DNA of 13,805 nt, from NCBI GenBank assembly GCA_002394525.1, contig DGUF01000256.1, positions 6,871 to 20,675 of the forward strand, read 5' to 3'. The translations under genes and the position numbers were made by a program. The notes beneath the pieces were generated by a model. The model was given only the letters and a program-made list of their open reading frames with translations, ran no database searches and was not told the DNA's origin. Shown in pieces: positions 1-7,116 of the stretch (the first letter of the stretch is position 1; every line of letters starts with the position of its first letter). This stretch comes from Lachnospiraceae bacterium UBA4317 (GTDB taxonomy: Bacteria > Bacillota_A > Clostridia > Lachnospirales > Lachnospiraceae).

Positions 1-422
1 TCTGTCGTCCCGGGGTCCTCCGTTCCGGGATCTGTCGTCCCGGGGTCTGTCGGATCTGTCGTCCCGGGGCCCGTCGGATTTTCCGTTCCGGGATCTGTCG
101 GTTCTGTCGTCCCGGGGTCCGCCGTTCCGGGATCTGTCGTCCCGGGGTCCGTCGGGTCTGTCGTTCCGGGATCTGTCGGGTCTGTCATCCCGGGGTCTGT
201 CGGGTCTGCCGTCCCGGGATCTGTCGGGTCTGTCGTCCCGGGATCTGCAGGGTCAGTTGTTCCAGGGTCTGCAGGGTCTGTCGTCCCGGGGTCTGTCGGG
301 TCTGTCGTCCCGGGGTCTGCCGGGTCTTCCGTTCCAGGATTGGAAGGTTCTTCCGTTCCGGGGTCTGTCGTTCCAGGGTCCGTAGGATTGGTCGTCCCGG
401 GATCTTCGGTGCCCGATGTGCC
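1..422 (-). repeat. Pro/Gly/Thr/Asp tandem repeat stalk (DPGTTDPTDPGTTDP type)
   Basis: Coding repeats built from PGTTD, PTD, PAD and PGTED blocks. At DNA level the unit is close to a gtctgtcgtcccggg 15-mer, alternating with 12-bp units, and is strongly conserved even at third positions. Such repeats usually act as an extended wall-spanning stalk on surface proteins, and near-identical DNA units are prone to copy-number change. The array runs off the window edge, so its full length and any LPXTG-like anchor are unknown. Confidence 0.85.
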
Positions 423-1877
423 GCCCTGGTCTGCCTCCGCGGCCGCCTCGGCCGCCTCCAGGGCCGACCGGATCCCTGAGATGAGGGCATTGAAGGAATA
501 GGTGGCGGTGCTCACGGCGTCAATGCCGTCCGTCCCCTGGGCATCGAGGACCTGGGCGGGCACGCCCTTGTAAAAGACCCCCTTGCGGGTCCTGCCGTCT
601 CTGGCAAATCCGAAGTATCTCTCATTGTCCTGCGGCTCCCAGGACCTGTCCTCCGTGCGCGCCGCGTCGATCGAGGCGATCGCGCCGTTTTCGATCACGA
701 CCGTGACGGCGATGGTATAGTCAAAGGTCGGTTCATTTGCATCATCCCTGCAGATGACCTCGCTCGTGTAGGTCCCGTCCTTCCATGTAACGGGATCCTT
801 CTGGGTCTCCCCTCCCCGGGAAGGGTCGTCCCCGCTGCCCGGGGTCTGGCCGGGGTCCTTTTCTCCCGGATCGTCAGTCTGTCCTCCCGGTTTCTGGTCC
901 GGGGTCTTGTCCGGGGTCTTGCCCGGTTTCTTTCCACCCCCGGTGTCCTGTCCGGGCCTGGTCTCTTCCTCCTCGTCCGCCTGTCCGGCCTTATTTCCGG
1001 CCGCCTGACGGAGGAGCTTTCTGGCCGCGTTGAGGATGGTCTGTGAGGACCAGGTCGCCCCGCTCACGGCATCGACGCCTTTCGTGGACTGACCGGCCAG
1101 GATCTGGGCCGGGATCCCCTCATATTTTTTATTTCCTTTGGTTCTGCCCTTCAGGGCATAGCCGAAGTAGGTCTTGTTGGTCTCCGGGTCCTCAGACCGG
1201 TCCTTGATGATCTTTGCCTGGACGGACCGGATCACGCCGCCTTTGATCTTCATCGTGACGCGGACCGTATAGTCAAACAGGGGGTGATCGGGATCATCGG
1301 TGCAGACGGCGTCCGCGGTGTAGGTCCCGTCCTTCAGGCCGTCGTCCAGGACCGGATCAGGCTCCTCTTCCGGCTTCTGGTCCTGCTGCTGTCCGCCCTG
1401 CGAAGGCTTGCTGCCGCCGGGCTTTTTGTTGTCCCCGGATGAGGGGGATTTGTCCTCTCCGGTGTCCGGATCCTCCACCTGCGTCTTGTCCTTGGCCGCC
1501 TTTGCGAAAAGCTGCCTGATCCCGCGGAGGATGGCATTGGAGGACCAGGTCGCCCCGGTCACGGCGTCGACATTTTTGGTCGACTGGGCGGCGAGGACCT
1601 GGGCGATCACGCTTTTGTACTGTTTTCCGTCGACGCTTCTTCCGGAGACCGCGTAACCGAGGTAGGTCGCGTTCATATCCGGGTTCTCCGACCGGTCCTT
1701 TGTCCGCTCCGCCTTGATCGACTGGACCTTCCCGTTCTTTACGACCATGGTCAGGCGGATCGTGTAGTCAAAGATCCTGCCGTCCGTGCAGTCCACCTCC
1801 ACGGAATAGCTGCCGTCCCTGAAACCGTTGGAGAGGTCCGGCTCTTCGGTATCGTCTTCTCCCGGATCAGCCGGCTG
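1..1877 (-). CDS. In-frame continuation after the TAG: three more FMN-binding domains and a repeat stalk (partial)
   Basis: Reading on in the same frame after the amber codon gives more than 620 codons with no stop up to the window edge. Numbered from the upstream ATG, it holds three FMN-binding domains of a longer subtype (about 343-447, 504-612, 688-796). These share an early cysteine (VDC, AVC or VIC), an FDYT segment, a DRSxxPxxN block and YxGYA or YFGFA. Their attachment motifs are DAVTGATWSS (T434), DAVSGATWSS (T599) and a degenerate DAVSTATYSF (T783). Linkers are Pro/Gly/Lys/Asp-rich, and the end is a PGTTDPTD-type repeat. No convincing own start exists: the first in-frame ATG and GTG codons fall inside domain 3 and have poor ribosome sites. 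So this is most likely the C-terminal two thirds of the preceding gene, either lost by a nonsense mutation (CAG to TAG is one transition) or made by readthrough. The true C-terminus and any wall anchor lie outside the window. Confidence 0.75.
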
Positions 1878-1880
1878 CTA
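1878..1880 (-). other. In-frame amber codon inside a continuous multi-FMN-domain frame
   Basis: The + strand reads cta here, which is TAG in the frame of the FMN-binding protein. The next codons are CAG CCG. The stop lies in the flexible linker exactly between the GYGG-type domains 1-2 and the cysteine-type domains 3-5. All seven other genes in the window end in TAA or TGA, so this is the only TAG terminator seen. Confidence 0.9.
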
Positions 1881-2849
1881 CGGGTCCGTCCCGGTCCCGC
1901 CCCCAGTCTCTTCCTCCTCTTCCGGAACATCGTCCGCCGCGCTTCCGTCCACGGCGGCCTTCTGGAGGGCGCGCTTGACCGCGTTGATGATCCCGGTGGA
2001 GCTGTATGTGGCCCCGCTGACCGTGTCCACGTTGGGGCTGCCCGCGCTCAGGATCCTCTCGATCACTGCGGACGCCCTTTCAAAATAGGAGTCGCTCTCC
2101 CCGCTGTGGTCCAGCACGCGGATGTCCGCGATCTTTCCGTCCCTGATCGTCACCTCCACGGTGATATTTCCGCCGTAGCCTCTGGCTGTGCCCGTGTAGA
2201 CTCCGTCCTTCCAGGCTGCGCTGTCGTCATAAGGCTCCGCCTGCGGGGCTTCCTGCGGGGCCCCTGCCTGGCCGGAGGCGGAGGGGGAGGGCGCGGCGTT
2301 CTGGACCGCCCTGCCGGTGAGGGCGTTCTGGATGGCGCCCAGGATGCCTTTGGAGCTGTATGTCGCTCCGGAGACCGCATCGACCTCCCAGGTCTGGGCC
2401 TGGAGGACGCGGTCGATCACCCCTTTTGCCTTGTTGAGAAATTCCGCTGTCTCTCCCGGGGCGCTCAGGACCTGGACGGCCGTGATCTTTTTGGCCGCCA
2501 CGGTCACCTGGGCCGTGATCTCCCCGCCGTAACCCCTGGCAGACCCTGTGTAGACGCCGTCCTGGTAGGTCCTGCCGGAATCCTCGAGGGGGGCGGCTGC
2601 CGCCTCCGCCGGCTTCTTGGACGGATCTGGAAGGGCCGGCTTTTTCGACGCTTTGGCTTTGGCCTTGGTGTCCGCTTTTACCTGCGCCGCCTCTGCTGCC
2701 GGCGGGCTGATCCTCTCCGGGATCTCCTTCAGGTCCGGAACCGTGGATGGGAGCGAGGTCCACACCAGCAGGATCACTAAAAGCGCGGGCCAGAAATTGG
2801 TCAGCATCTGGATCGGTTTGGGAGTATTCGTGACTCTGTTCAGTTCCAT
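1878..2849 (-). CDS. Membrane-anchored protein with two FMN-binding domains (ends at an in-frame amber codon)
   Basis: A 323-residue product before TAG. Residues 1-17 are short and polar, and about 18-36 form one hydrophobic helix (FWPALLVILLVW), read as a signal anchor. A Lys/Ala/Pro linker (about 48-92) follows, then two FMN-binding domains of about 80 residues (about 95-178 and 213-296). Both carry a GYGG motif near the front (106-109, 224-227) and the flavinylation-type motif DAVSGATYSS or DTVSGATYSS near the end, with T163 and T281 as the likely attachment threonines. In this family (PF04205; RnfG, NqrC, surface flavoproteins) ApbE joins FMN to that threonine, and the domain then carries electrons outside the membrane. 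The ATG at 2849 has only a weak purine-rich site (GGGGAAAAGAT). It lies 144 bp downstream of the Tp47-like gene with no clear promoter between, so co-transcription is likely. Oddly, the frame continues open past the stop; see the next entry. Domain call is strong; substrate unknown. Confidence 0.85.
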   Translation of the reverse strand: MELNRVTNTPKPIQMLTNFWPALLVILLVWTSLPSTVPDLKEIPERISPPAAEAAQVKADTKAKAKASKKPALPDPSKKPAEAAAAPLEDSGRTYQDGVYTGSARGYGGEITAQVTVAAKKITAVQVLSAPGETAEFLNKAKGVIDRVLQAQTWEVDAVSGATYSSKGILGAIQNALTGRAVQNAAPSPSASGQAGAPQEAPQAEPYDDSAAWKDGVYTGTARGYGGNITVEVTIRDGKIADIRVLDHSGESDSYFERASAVIERILSAGSPNVDTVSGATYSSTGIINAVKRALQKAAVDGSAADDVPEEEEETGGGTGTDP

Positions 2850-2930
2850 ATCTTTTCCCCGGAAAAATGAAGATCAAGGTGTCAGGATCAAAAGGGGCAT
2901 GCGGCCTCTGGTCCCGGTGTCATAGCATGA

Positions 2931-2967
2931 CATTTGCTGCCGACCGCAGACCGGCCGGCAGCAAATG
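2931..2967 (-). terminator. Perfect 12-bp stem-loop between the two surface-protein genes
   Basis: catttgctgccg (2931-2942) pairs perfectly with cggcagcaaatg (2956-2967) around a 13-nt loop. It lies 27 bp after the stop of the Tp47-like gene. There is no T-run on either side, so it is not a standard intrinsic terminator. It could be a transcript stabiliser or processing site that sets the ratio of the two products, or a weak terminator. Confidence 0.5.
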
Positions 2968-2993
2968 ATACGTTTGAAGTAAAAAGCGGATTG

Positions 2994-5900
2994 TTATTTG
3001 ACGATCACCTTGACTGTCTTTGTGATGGTCCTGGCGTTGTAGTTGGTGTTTGCCGCCGCGGTGATCTTGACCTTGATGGTATAGGTTCCCTTAGGGGTTC
3101 CTTTTTTGACTGTGATCCTGCCGTTGGTCTTGTTGACGGTCAGGTATTTGCTGCCTGCGCTCCTGGCATAGCTGAGCTTTCCTTTGCCGGATGCCTTGGC
3201 GCCGATGGCAAATGTCTGGGCCTTGGCCTTCACTGCCTTGACCGTAAAGGTCTTAGAGGAGACGGAGGCGGTGACTGTCTGGGCTTTCTTTTTGATCACA
3301 AGCCTGGCAACCTTGCTGACCGCGGCCTTGTAATTGGTATCCGCGGCGACCTGGGCCTTTACATAGTAGGTTCCGGCATTGACATGGGCTGTGACCTTCT
3401 TTGTGCACTTGGCATCCTTGTAGTAAGTGTAGGTCACTTTGCCTTTGGAGCCCTTGACGGTGGCTGCGCCGATATTGATGGCCTTGCCTGTGTAGGTGTC
3501 CGTCTTTGCCTTGAGGGTCACGGTGGACGCGGCCTTGCCGATGACGAGCTTTACGGCCTTGCTTGTCGCCGCCTTGTAGTTCTGGTCCGCAGCGACCTGG
3601 GCCTTTACGTAATAGGTTCCGGCATTGACGTGGGCCGTGACCTTCTTTGTGCACCCGGCATCACTGTAGTAGGTGTAGGTCACCTTTCCTGTCGATCCCT
3701 TGACTGTGGCCGCGTCGATGTTGACGGCCTTGCCCGTGTAGGTGGCAGTCTTTGCCTTCAGGGTCACGCTGGAAGCCGCCTTGTTGATCGTCAGCTTCGC
3801 GGTATTGGAGGCAAGGAGATCTGCCGCCACTGCCCTGACATAGTAGGTTCCGGGGGCGGTGGGGGCTCCGGCCAGAGCCTGCGTGCAGGCTTCATCACTG
3901 TAATAGGTGTAGACGATATCGCCATCGATCCAGTTCTCCACAGCCGGATCAATGCTGATGGCTTCTCCCGTGTAGACGGCGGTCTTGTCCTCAAGCCGGA
4001 CGCCGACGTCCACCTGAGCGGTCAGAGGCGCATAGCCCTCCGCGTAGACCGTGACGGTATATACGGCCGGTTTGAGGTGTCCGTTCTCAAAGAAGGACGC
4101 GTAGCGGCTGACATCCGCCTGGTTGGAGGCTGTGCTGGTGCCGTTGTTGAGAGCGACCTGGACCTTGTTGTAGTGGGGTCCGCTCACGGCTGCCTCTCCG
4201 TACAGGTCGATCCAGTGGACCGTGCCAACGGTCGTCGTGCCGTCGCTGACAGTGGCAGCGTATACATTGCTCCAGTACTCGCTCCAGGTATAGCCTTCCA
4301 CAGAATCATTGGGAACGAGGTCGAACTCGACGATGCCGTATCTGCTGGCTGCAAGCGATGCGCCGCCGATCTGCACGGGAACTTCCTGTGCTGCGGGGGC
4401 GGACATGGGATTGGTCTTGAGCGGGACTGCGAGGACCGCCTCCTGCTCAGCGGTCAGTTCTTTGCCCGCTGCCCTCAGGACGCTGGCTTCGACATAGGCC
4501 GCCGCGTCGACTGTCTGCATCTCGCGGCCGAGCACCAGACCGGTGATCGCCTTCTCGCCGTCCGCATCCGTTCCATATGTGACAAGGGAGGGGATGTCCT
4601 TGGCGTGATGACCGGAGAATCTGGTCGCGCTGGAGACGGCATCATAGGCGCTGTCCGTATCCGTGCTGACTCCGAGACCTGCGTAGACCTCCTTGTAGTT
4701 TGTCGCCGTTCCCGTTCCGGGCACATAGCCGTAAAGGGTCCCGGTCAGAGGCGTCACGCCTTCCAGGAGCACATAAGAGTAACCGGTCTCTCCGATCGCA
4801 GCGAGGTCCGCGCCCGTATAGGTGTAGGTCGTTTTGCCGGCGCGGGAGGAGACCGTAAACTGATAGGTGGTATTTTCAATATCCCCTGTGGTCTCCGTGT
4901 AGTAATAGTTTGTTCCGCCGATGTTCACGGGCGCCATCTCTTCCCAGGCCGCCCGGACGACGACATCCGCGTAATTGTCAGAAGAGATCTGGATATTGTA
5001 GGCGGTCCCGCTGACAGCCGCAGCCGTTTCCGGGATCGTCACAAGGCCATTGACGATCTCCGCGTTTTCCGCGATGACGACCGGTGTCTGCCCTCTTCCG
5101 ACAACACTGGAGACTTTCGCCCTGGCATTCACGGCATCCGCCGGGATCCCGGTCACTTCGACGCTGCCCGCGCCCGTGAATCTGGCTCCGACTCCGCTCA
5201 GGGGCTGCTTGACCGTGAGCTCCACAGGATAGTGGTAGACGCCGCCGTCCTGCAGGTAATAGGTGATGCCGGTGATAGTCCTGCCGGCAAGTCCCGCCCC
5301 GTCGAGGTCGGTCCAGTTCCAGCCCAGGGAGACCTTTCTCCAGATATTCTCGACATGACGAAGGACATAGCCTGTGCCGTCCGAGGTGGTCAGGACCACG
5401 CCCGTGACCATGGAGTCGCCGATCTCATTGGCCTCCACATTCAGTTCCAGATTGGTGTGGTGGCCGGTGTAGACCATTTCCGCGCTGACAAGAGAAGCCT
5501 CCGCGGCGCCGTTCTGCACGGCGGAGAAGGTGAAGTCTCCGTCCGCGACGGACAGAGTCTTGTAGTTGGCGGGCTCTCCGTTCATCACATAGTAGGCGTA
5601 GTCGCCGCTCGCGAACAGGAGGTCTTTTCCGGACACTTCCTTGTCGCCGGTCGTACTCTTGCCTGTCGCCACCGTGATCGTCGCCGTATCGGCATCCGTG
5701 ACGACTGTCAGTCCCTCGAGGACGCTCAGGTCCTCCACGTAGACCGGATAGGTGACGCCCAGGATCTGCGCGCCGGAGATCGGGTCAGCCGCCGCATAGC
5801 CCGCGTGATAGGAGCCGCCGGCCATGGTCTGATTGTAGGTCTTGACCGTCGCGGTGGAGACGGCGTCGACAGCGCCGATGCCCTCCGCGGCAAAGAATTT

Positions 5901-6599
5901 GGCATAGGGGATGTTCATGAGCACATAGGCTCCTTCCGTGACGGCTTCCGCGCCGCCATCCTCTGCCGCTTCCCCGCCGGCAAAGGCCGGATCCTCAGCG
6001 GGCACGACAGATTCCTCTGCCGCGGGCTCACTGACGGGCTGGGTCTCTTCAAAGAAGCTGTCACCTGCTTCGGGGGATCCCGCGGGCTCCTCAGCCGTCA
6101 TGGCTGCCTCTTCCGCCGCGGTCTCTCCGGCGGGCACGGCCTCTTCAAAGAAGGCGCCGCCTGCCTCTGTCTGCGCTGCGTCCTGCTGCGTGTTTTCCTC
6201 CGTCGCGGTCTCCATTTCAGAGAAGGCGGGGACTTCCGCCTCTGCAGACTCCTCATAGGAGACTGCTTCCGCCTCTGCCTGCTCCTCTTCCGCGCCGGGT
6301 ACAGCCTCTTCCGCAGGGGCTGCAGCCTCAGCAGCTGCGGCCTCTTCGGAGAATCCCGCGGGATCCGCCTCCGCCGCGCTATCAGCCCCGAATTCCTGTG
6401 CCGCATCCACAGTCTCTGCCTGTGCCGCGGCCGCCTCCTCCGGAGCTGCCTCTTCCTCTGTCACCTGGCTCTGTGCTTCCACCGCTTCTTCATAGGTGTC
6501 TCCGGCTCCTTCCGCCGCATAGACCGCGGCGGTGGGCGCGCTCAGCACCATGGAAGCTGTCAGAAACAGAGATAACAGCTTTGCCTGTCGTTTCTTCAT
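2994..6599 (-). CDS. Secreted Tp47-like multidomain protein with an acidic N-terminal region and C-terminal Ig-like repeats
   Basis: A 1201-residue protein. The start is MKKRQAK at 6599, not the in-frame ATG 12 codons earlier, because AAGGAGG lies 4 nt upstream of it. Residues 1-28 are a signal peptide ending AVYA. Residues 29-223 are Ala/Glu-rich. From about 224 come modules resembling Treponema pallidum Tp47 (PBP-Tp47 domains): YVLMNIPYAKFFAAE followed by DAVSTAT (245-251), GHHTNLELNVEANE (379-392), DAVSSAT (653-659), and FENGHLKPAVYTVTVYAEGY (837-856). This recognition is from memory of Tp47 and similar Clostridia proteins. Residues 868-1103 are three beta-rich repeats with a YTGxA core, and about 1104-1201 a further Ig-like module. 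No LPXTG, SLH domain or transmembrane tail is visible, so it is secreted or held non-covalently. Tp47 itself was reported to bind penicillin and hydrolyse beta-lactams; whether that applies here is unknown. Confidence 0.85.
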   Translation of the reverse strand: MKKRQAKLLSLFLTASMVLSAPTAAVYAAEGAGDTYEEAVEAQSQVTEEEAAPEEAAAAQAETVDAAQEFGADSAAEADPAGFSEEAAAAEAAAPAEEAVPGAEEEQAEAEAVSYEESAEAEVPAFSEMETATEENTQQDAAQTEAGGAFFEEAVPAGETAAEEAAMTAEEPAGSPEAGDSFFEETQPVSEPAAEESVVPAEDPAFAGGEAAEDGGAEAVTEGAYVLMNIPYAKFFAAEGIGAVDAVSTATVKTYNQTMAGGSYHAGYAAADPISGAQILGVTYPVYVEDLSVLEGLTVVTDADTATITVATGKSTTGDKEVSGKDLLFASGDYAYYVMNGEPANYKTLSVADGDFTFSAVQNGAAEASLVSAEMVYTGHHTNLELNVEANEIGDSMVTGVVLTTSDGTGYVLRHVENIWRKVSLGWNWTDLDGAGLAGRTITGITYYLQDGGVYHYPVELTVKQPLSGVGARFTGAGSVEVTGIPADAVNARAKVSSVVGRGQTPVVIAENAEIVNGLVTIPETAAAVSGTAYNIQISSDNYADVVVRAAWEEMAPVNIGGTNYYYTETTGDIENTTYQFTVSSRAGKTTYTYTGADLAAIGETGYSYVLLEGVTPLTGTLYGYVPGTGTATNYKEVYAGLGVSTDTDSAYDAVSSATRFSGHHAKDIPSLVTYGTDADGEKAITGLVLGREMQTVDAAAYVEASVLRAAGKELTAEQEAVLAVPLKTNPMSAPAAQEVPVQIGGASLAASRYGIVEFDLVPNDSVEGYTWSEYWSNVYAATVSDGTTTVGTVHWIDLYGEAAVSGPHYNKVQVALNNGTSTASNQADVSRYASFFENGHLKPAVYTVTVYAEGYAPLTAQVDVGVRLEDKTAVYTGEAISIDPAVENWIDGDIVYTYYSDEACTQALAGAPTAPGTYYVRAVAADLLASNTAKLTINKAASSVTLKAKTATYTGKAVNIDAATVKGSTGKVTYTYYSDAGCTKKVTAHVNAGTYYVKAQVAADQNYKAATSKAVKLVIGKAASTVTLKAKTDTYTGKAINIGAATVKGSKGKVTYTYYKDAKCTKKVTAHVNAGTYYVKAQVAADTNYKAAVSKVARLVIKKKAQTVTASVSSKTFTVKAVKAKAQTFAIGAKASGKGKLSYARSAGSKYLTVNKTNGRITVKKGTPKGTYTIKVKITAAANTNYNARTITKTVKVIVK
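3291..3782 (-). repeat. Two tandem 246-bp coding repeats (82 residues each)
   Basis: Residues 940-1021 and 1022-1103 of the Tp47-like protein align without gaps and differ at only about a dozen positions. Each begins KAASxVTLKAKT, holds YTGKA and GKVTYTYY, and ends in a KLVI-like strand. The DNA is also highly similar, which suggests recent duplication or continuing homogenisation. A diverged third unit (residues 868-939, about 3783-3998) precedes them. They resemble bacterial Ig-like or MBG-type stalk repeats. Confidence 0.85.
5931..6515 (-). other. Low-complexity acidic segment (coding) of the Tp47-like protein
   Basis: Encodes residues 29-223, dominated by Glu and Ala with no Lys, Arg or His at all. 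Short aromatic-acidic motifs recur: YEEA (37-40), FSEEA (83-87), YEES (115-118), FSEME (126-130), FFEEA (150-154) and FFEET (182-186). Predicted disordered and strongly negative. Confidence 0.8.
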
Positions 6600-6603
6600 T
6601 GTT

Positions 6604-6610
6604 CCTCCTT
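6604..6610 (-). promoter_or_regulatory. Ribosome binding site deciding the start of the Tp47-like gene
   Basis: AAGGAGG on the minus strand, followed by AACA and then ATG. It fixes the start at the MKKRQAK methionine, which also gives a proper signal peptide, rather than at the in-frame ATG 36 bp upstream. Confidence 0.85.
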
Positions 6611-6707
6611 CAAAAAAAATCGCGCCGGCATCCACCCCGTCGCCCGGTATCGGCCGGAAACAGGGCGGATCGTGCGTGTCAGCAGCCTTCTCAGTGAGTT
6701 TTGGTCT

Positions 6708-6722
6708 ACTAACCGAGTTAGT
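6708..6722. promoter_or_regulatory. Palindromic operator at the transcription start (ACTAAC-CGA-GTTAGT)
   Basis: A perfect 6-bp inverted repeat with a 3-bp centre, just downstream of the -10 box and overlapping the predicted +1. This is where a repressor would block transcription. The TTAG/CTAA character is like sites bound by DtxR/IdeR-type metal repressors, and a gene for such a protein lies at 7809-8189. Assignment to that regulator is inference. Confidence 0.5.
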
Positions 6723-6725
6723 TGC

Positions 6726-6755
6726 ATTTTACTAGAGCCTCTCCTTCCTTGTCAA
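6726..6755 (-). promoter_or_regulatory. Sigma-A promoter for the Tp47-like / FMN-binding genes
   Basis: Minus strand -35 TTGACA (6750-6755), 18-bp spacer, -10 TAAAAT (6726-6731). The predicted transcription start is near 6719, giving a leader of about 120 nt before the ATG at 6599. Confidence 0.7.
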
Positions 6756-6815
6756 TCGGAAAACTCTGATTCTGACATTTTTTTGCTCTGCATTCCATAG
6801 ATAAAACAGAATGGC

Positions 6816-6850
6816 ATATCTCTTTTATTGGAAGATATATCCCTTTTATT
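6816..6850. repeat. Direct repeat, two 14-bp copies 21 bp apart, upstream of the promoter
   Basis: atatctcttttatt (6816-6829) and atatcccttttatt (6837-6850) differ at one base. They are offset by 21 bp, two helical turns, and lie about 100-130 bp upstream of the predicted start. The second copy overlaps a 15-bp palindrome (6842-6856). Possible activator sites. The rest of the AT-rich stretch 6760-6974 shows no gene I can support. Confidence 0.35.
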
Positions 6851-6974
6851 AAAAGGTTTTCGGAATTTTCAGAAAGCTTTCAAAGCGGTATTTATCCATT
6901 TAAAATGGGTTTTCTATTCTATTTTTGCCTCGAACATATTTTTGTGAGCAAAGCACATTTCGCGGGCCGTGCCA

Positions 6975-7008
6975 TAAAAAAAACTGCTCTGCAGAAGGTG
7001 CAGAGCAG
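6975..7008 (-). terminator. Intrinsic terminator after the cyclophilin gene
   Basis: Perfect 9-bp stem ctgctctgc / gcagagcag with a 7-nt loop. On the minus strand it is followed immediately by eight T residues. It lies 108 bp past the stop codon and separates the isomerase from the surface-protein genes. Confidence 0.85.
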
Positions 7009-7116
7009 TCTGAAAACTGTTTTTTCAAAGAGTCATTCTGTTTTAAAGAGGTCATTCCGTTTCAAATCATTCCGTTTTGAAGGGCCCTGAGGGCTGAGCG
7101 GATCTTTATTCCTCTT

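Noticed and set aside
2934..6575. A 1213-codon open frame on the plus strand opposite the Tp47-like gene
   Set aside because: It mirrors a gene with a signal peptide, strong ribosome site and recognisable domains. Its own translation is Gly/Asp/Arg/Cys-rich with no family resemblance; long antisense frames are expected in GC-rich coding DNA.
6905..7090. A 61-codon plus-strand frame (MGFLFYFCLEHIF...)
   Set aside because: It runs through the intrinsic terminator and the short direct repeats, has no ribosome site, and its Phe/Lys/Ser composition just reflects AT-rich DNA.
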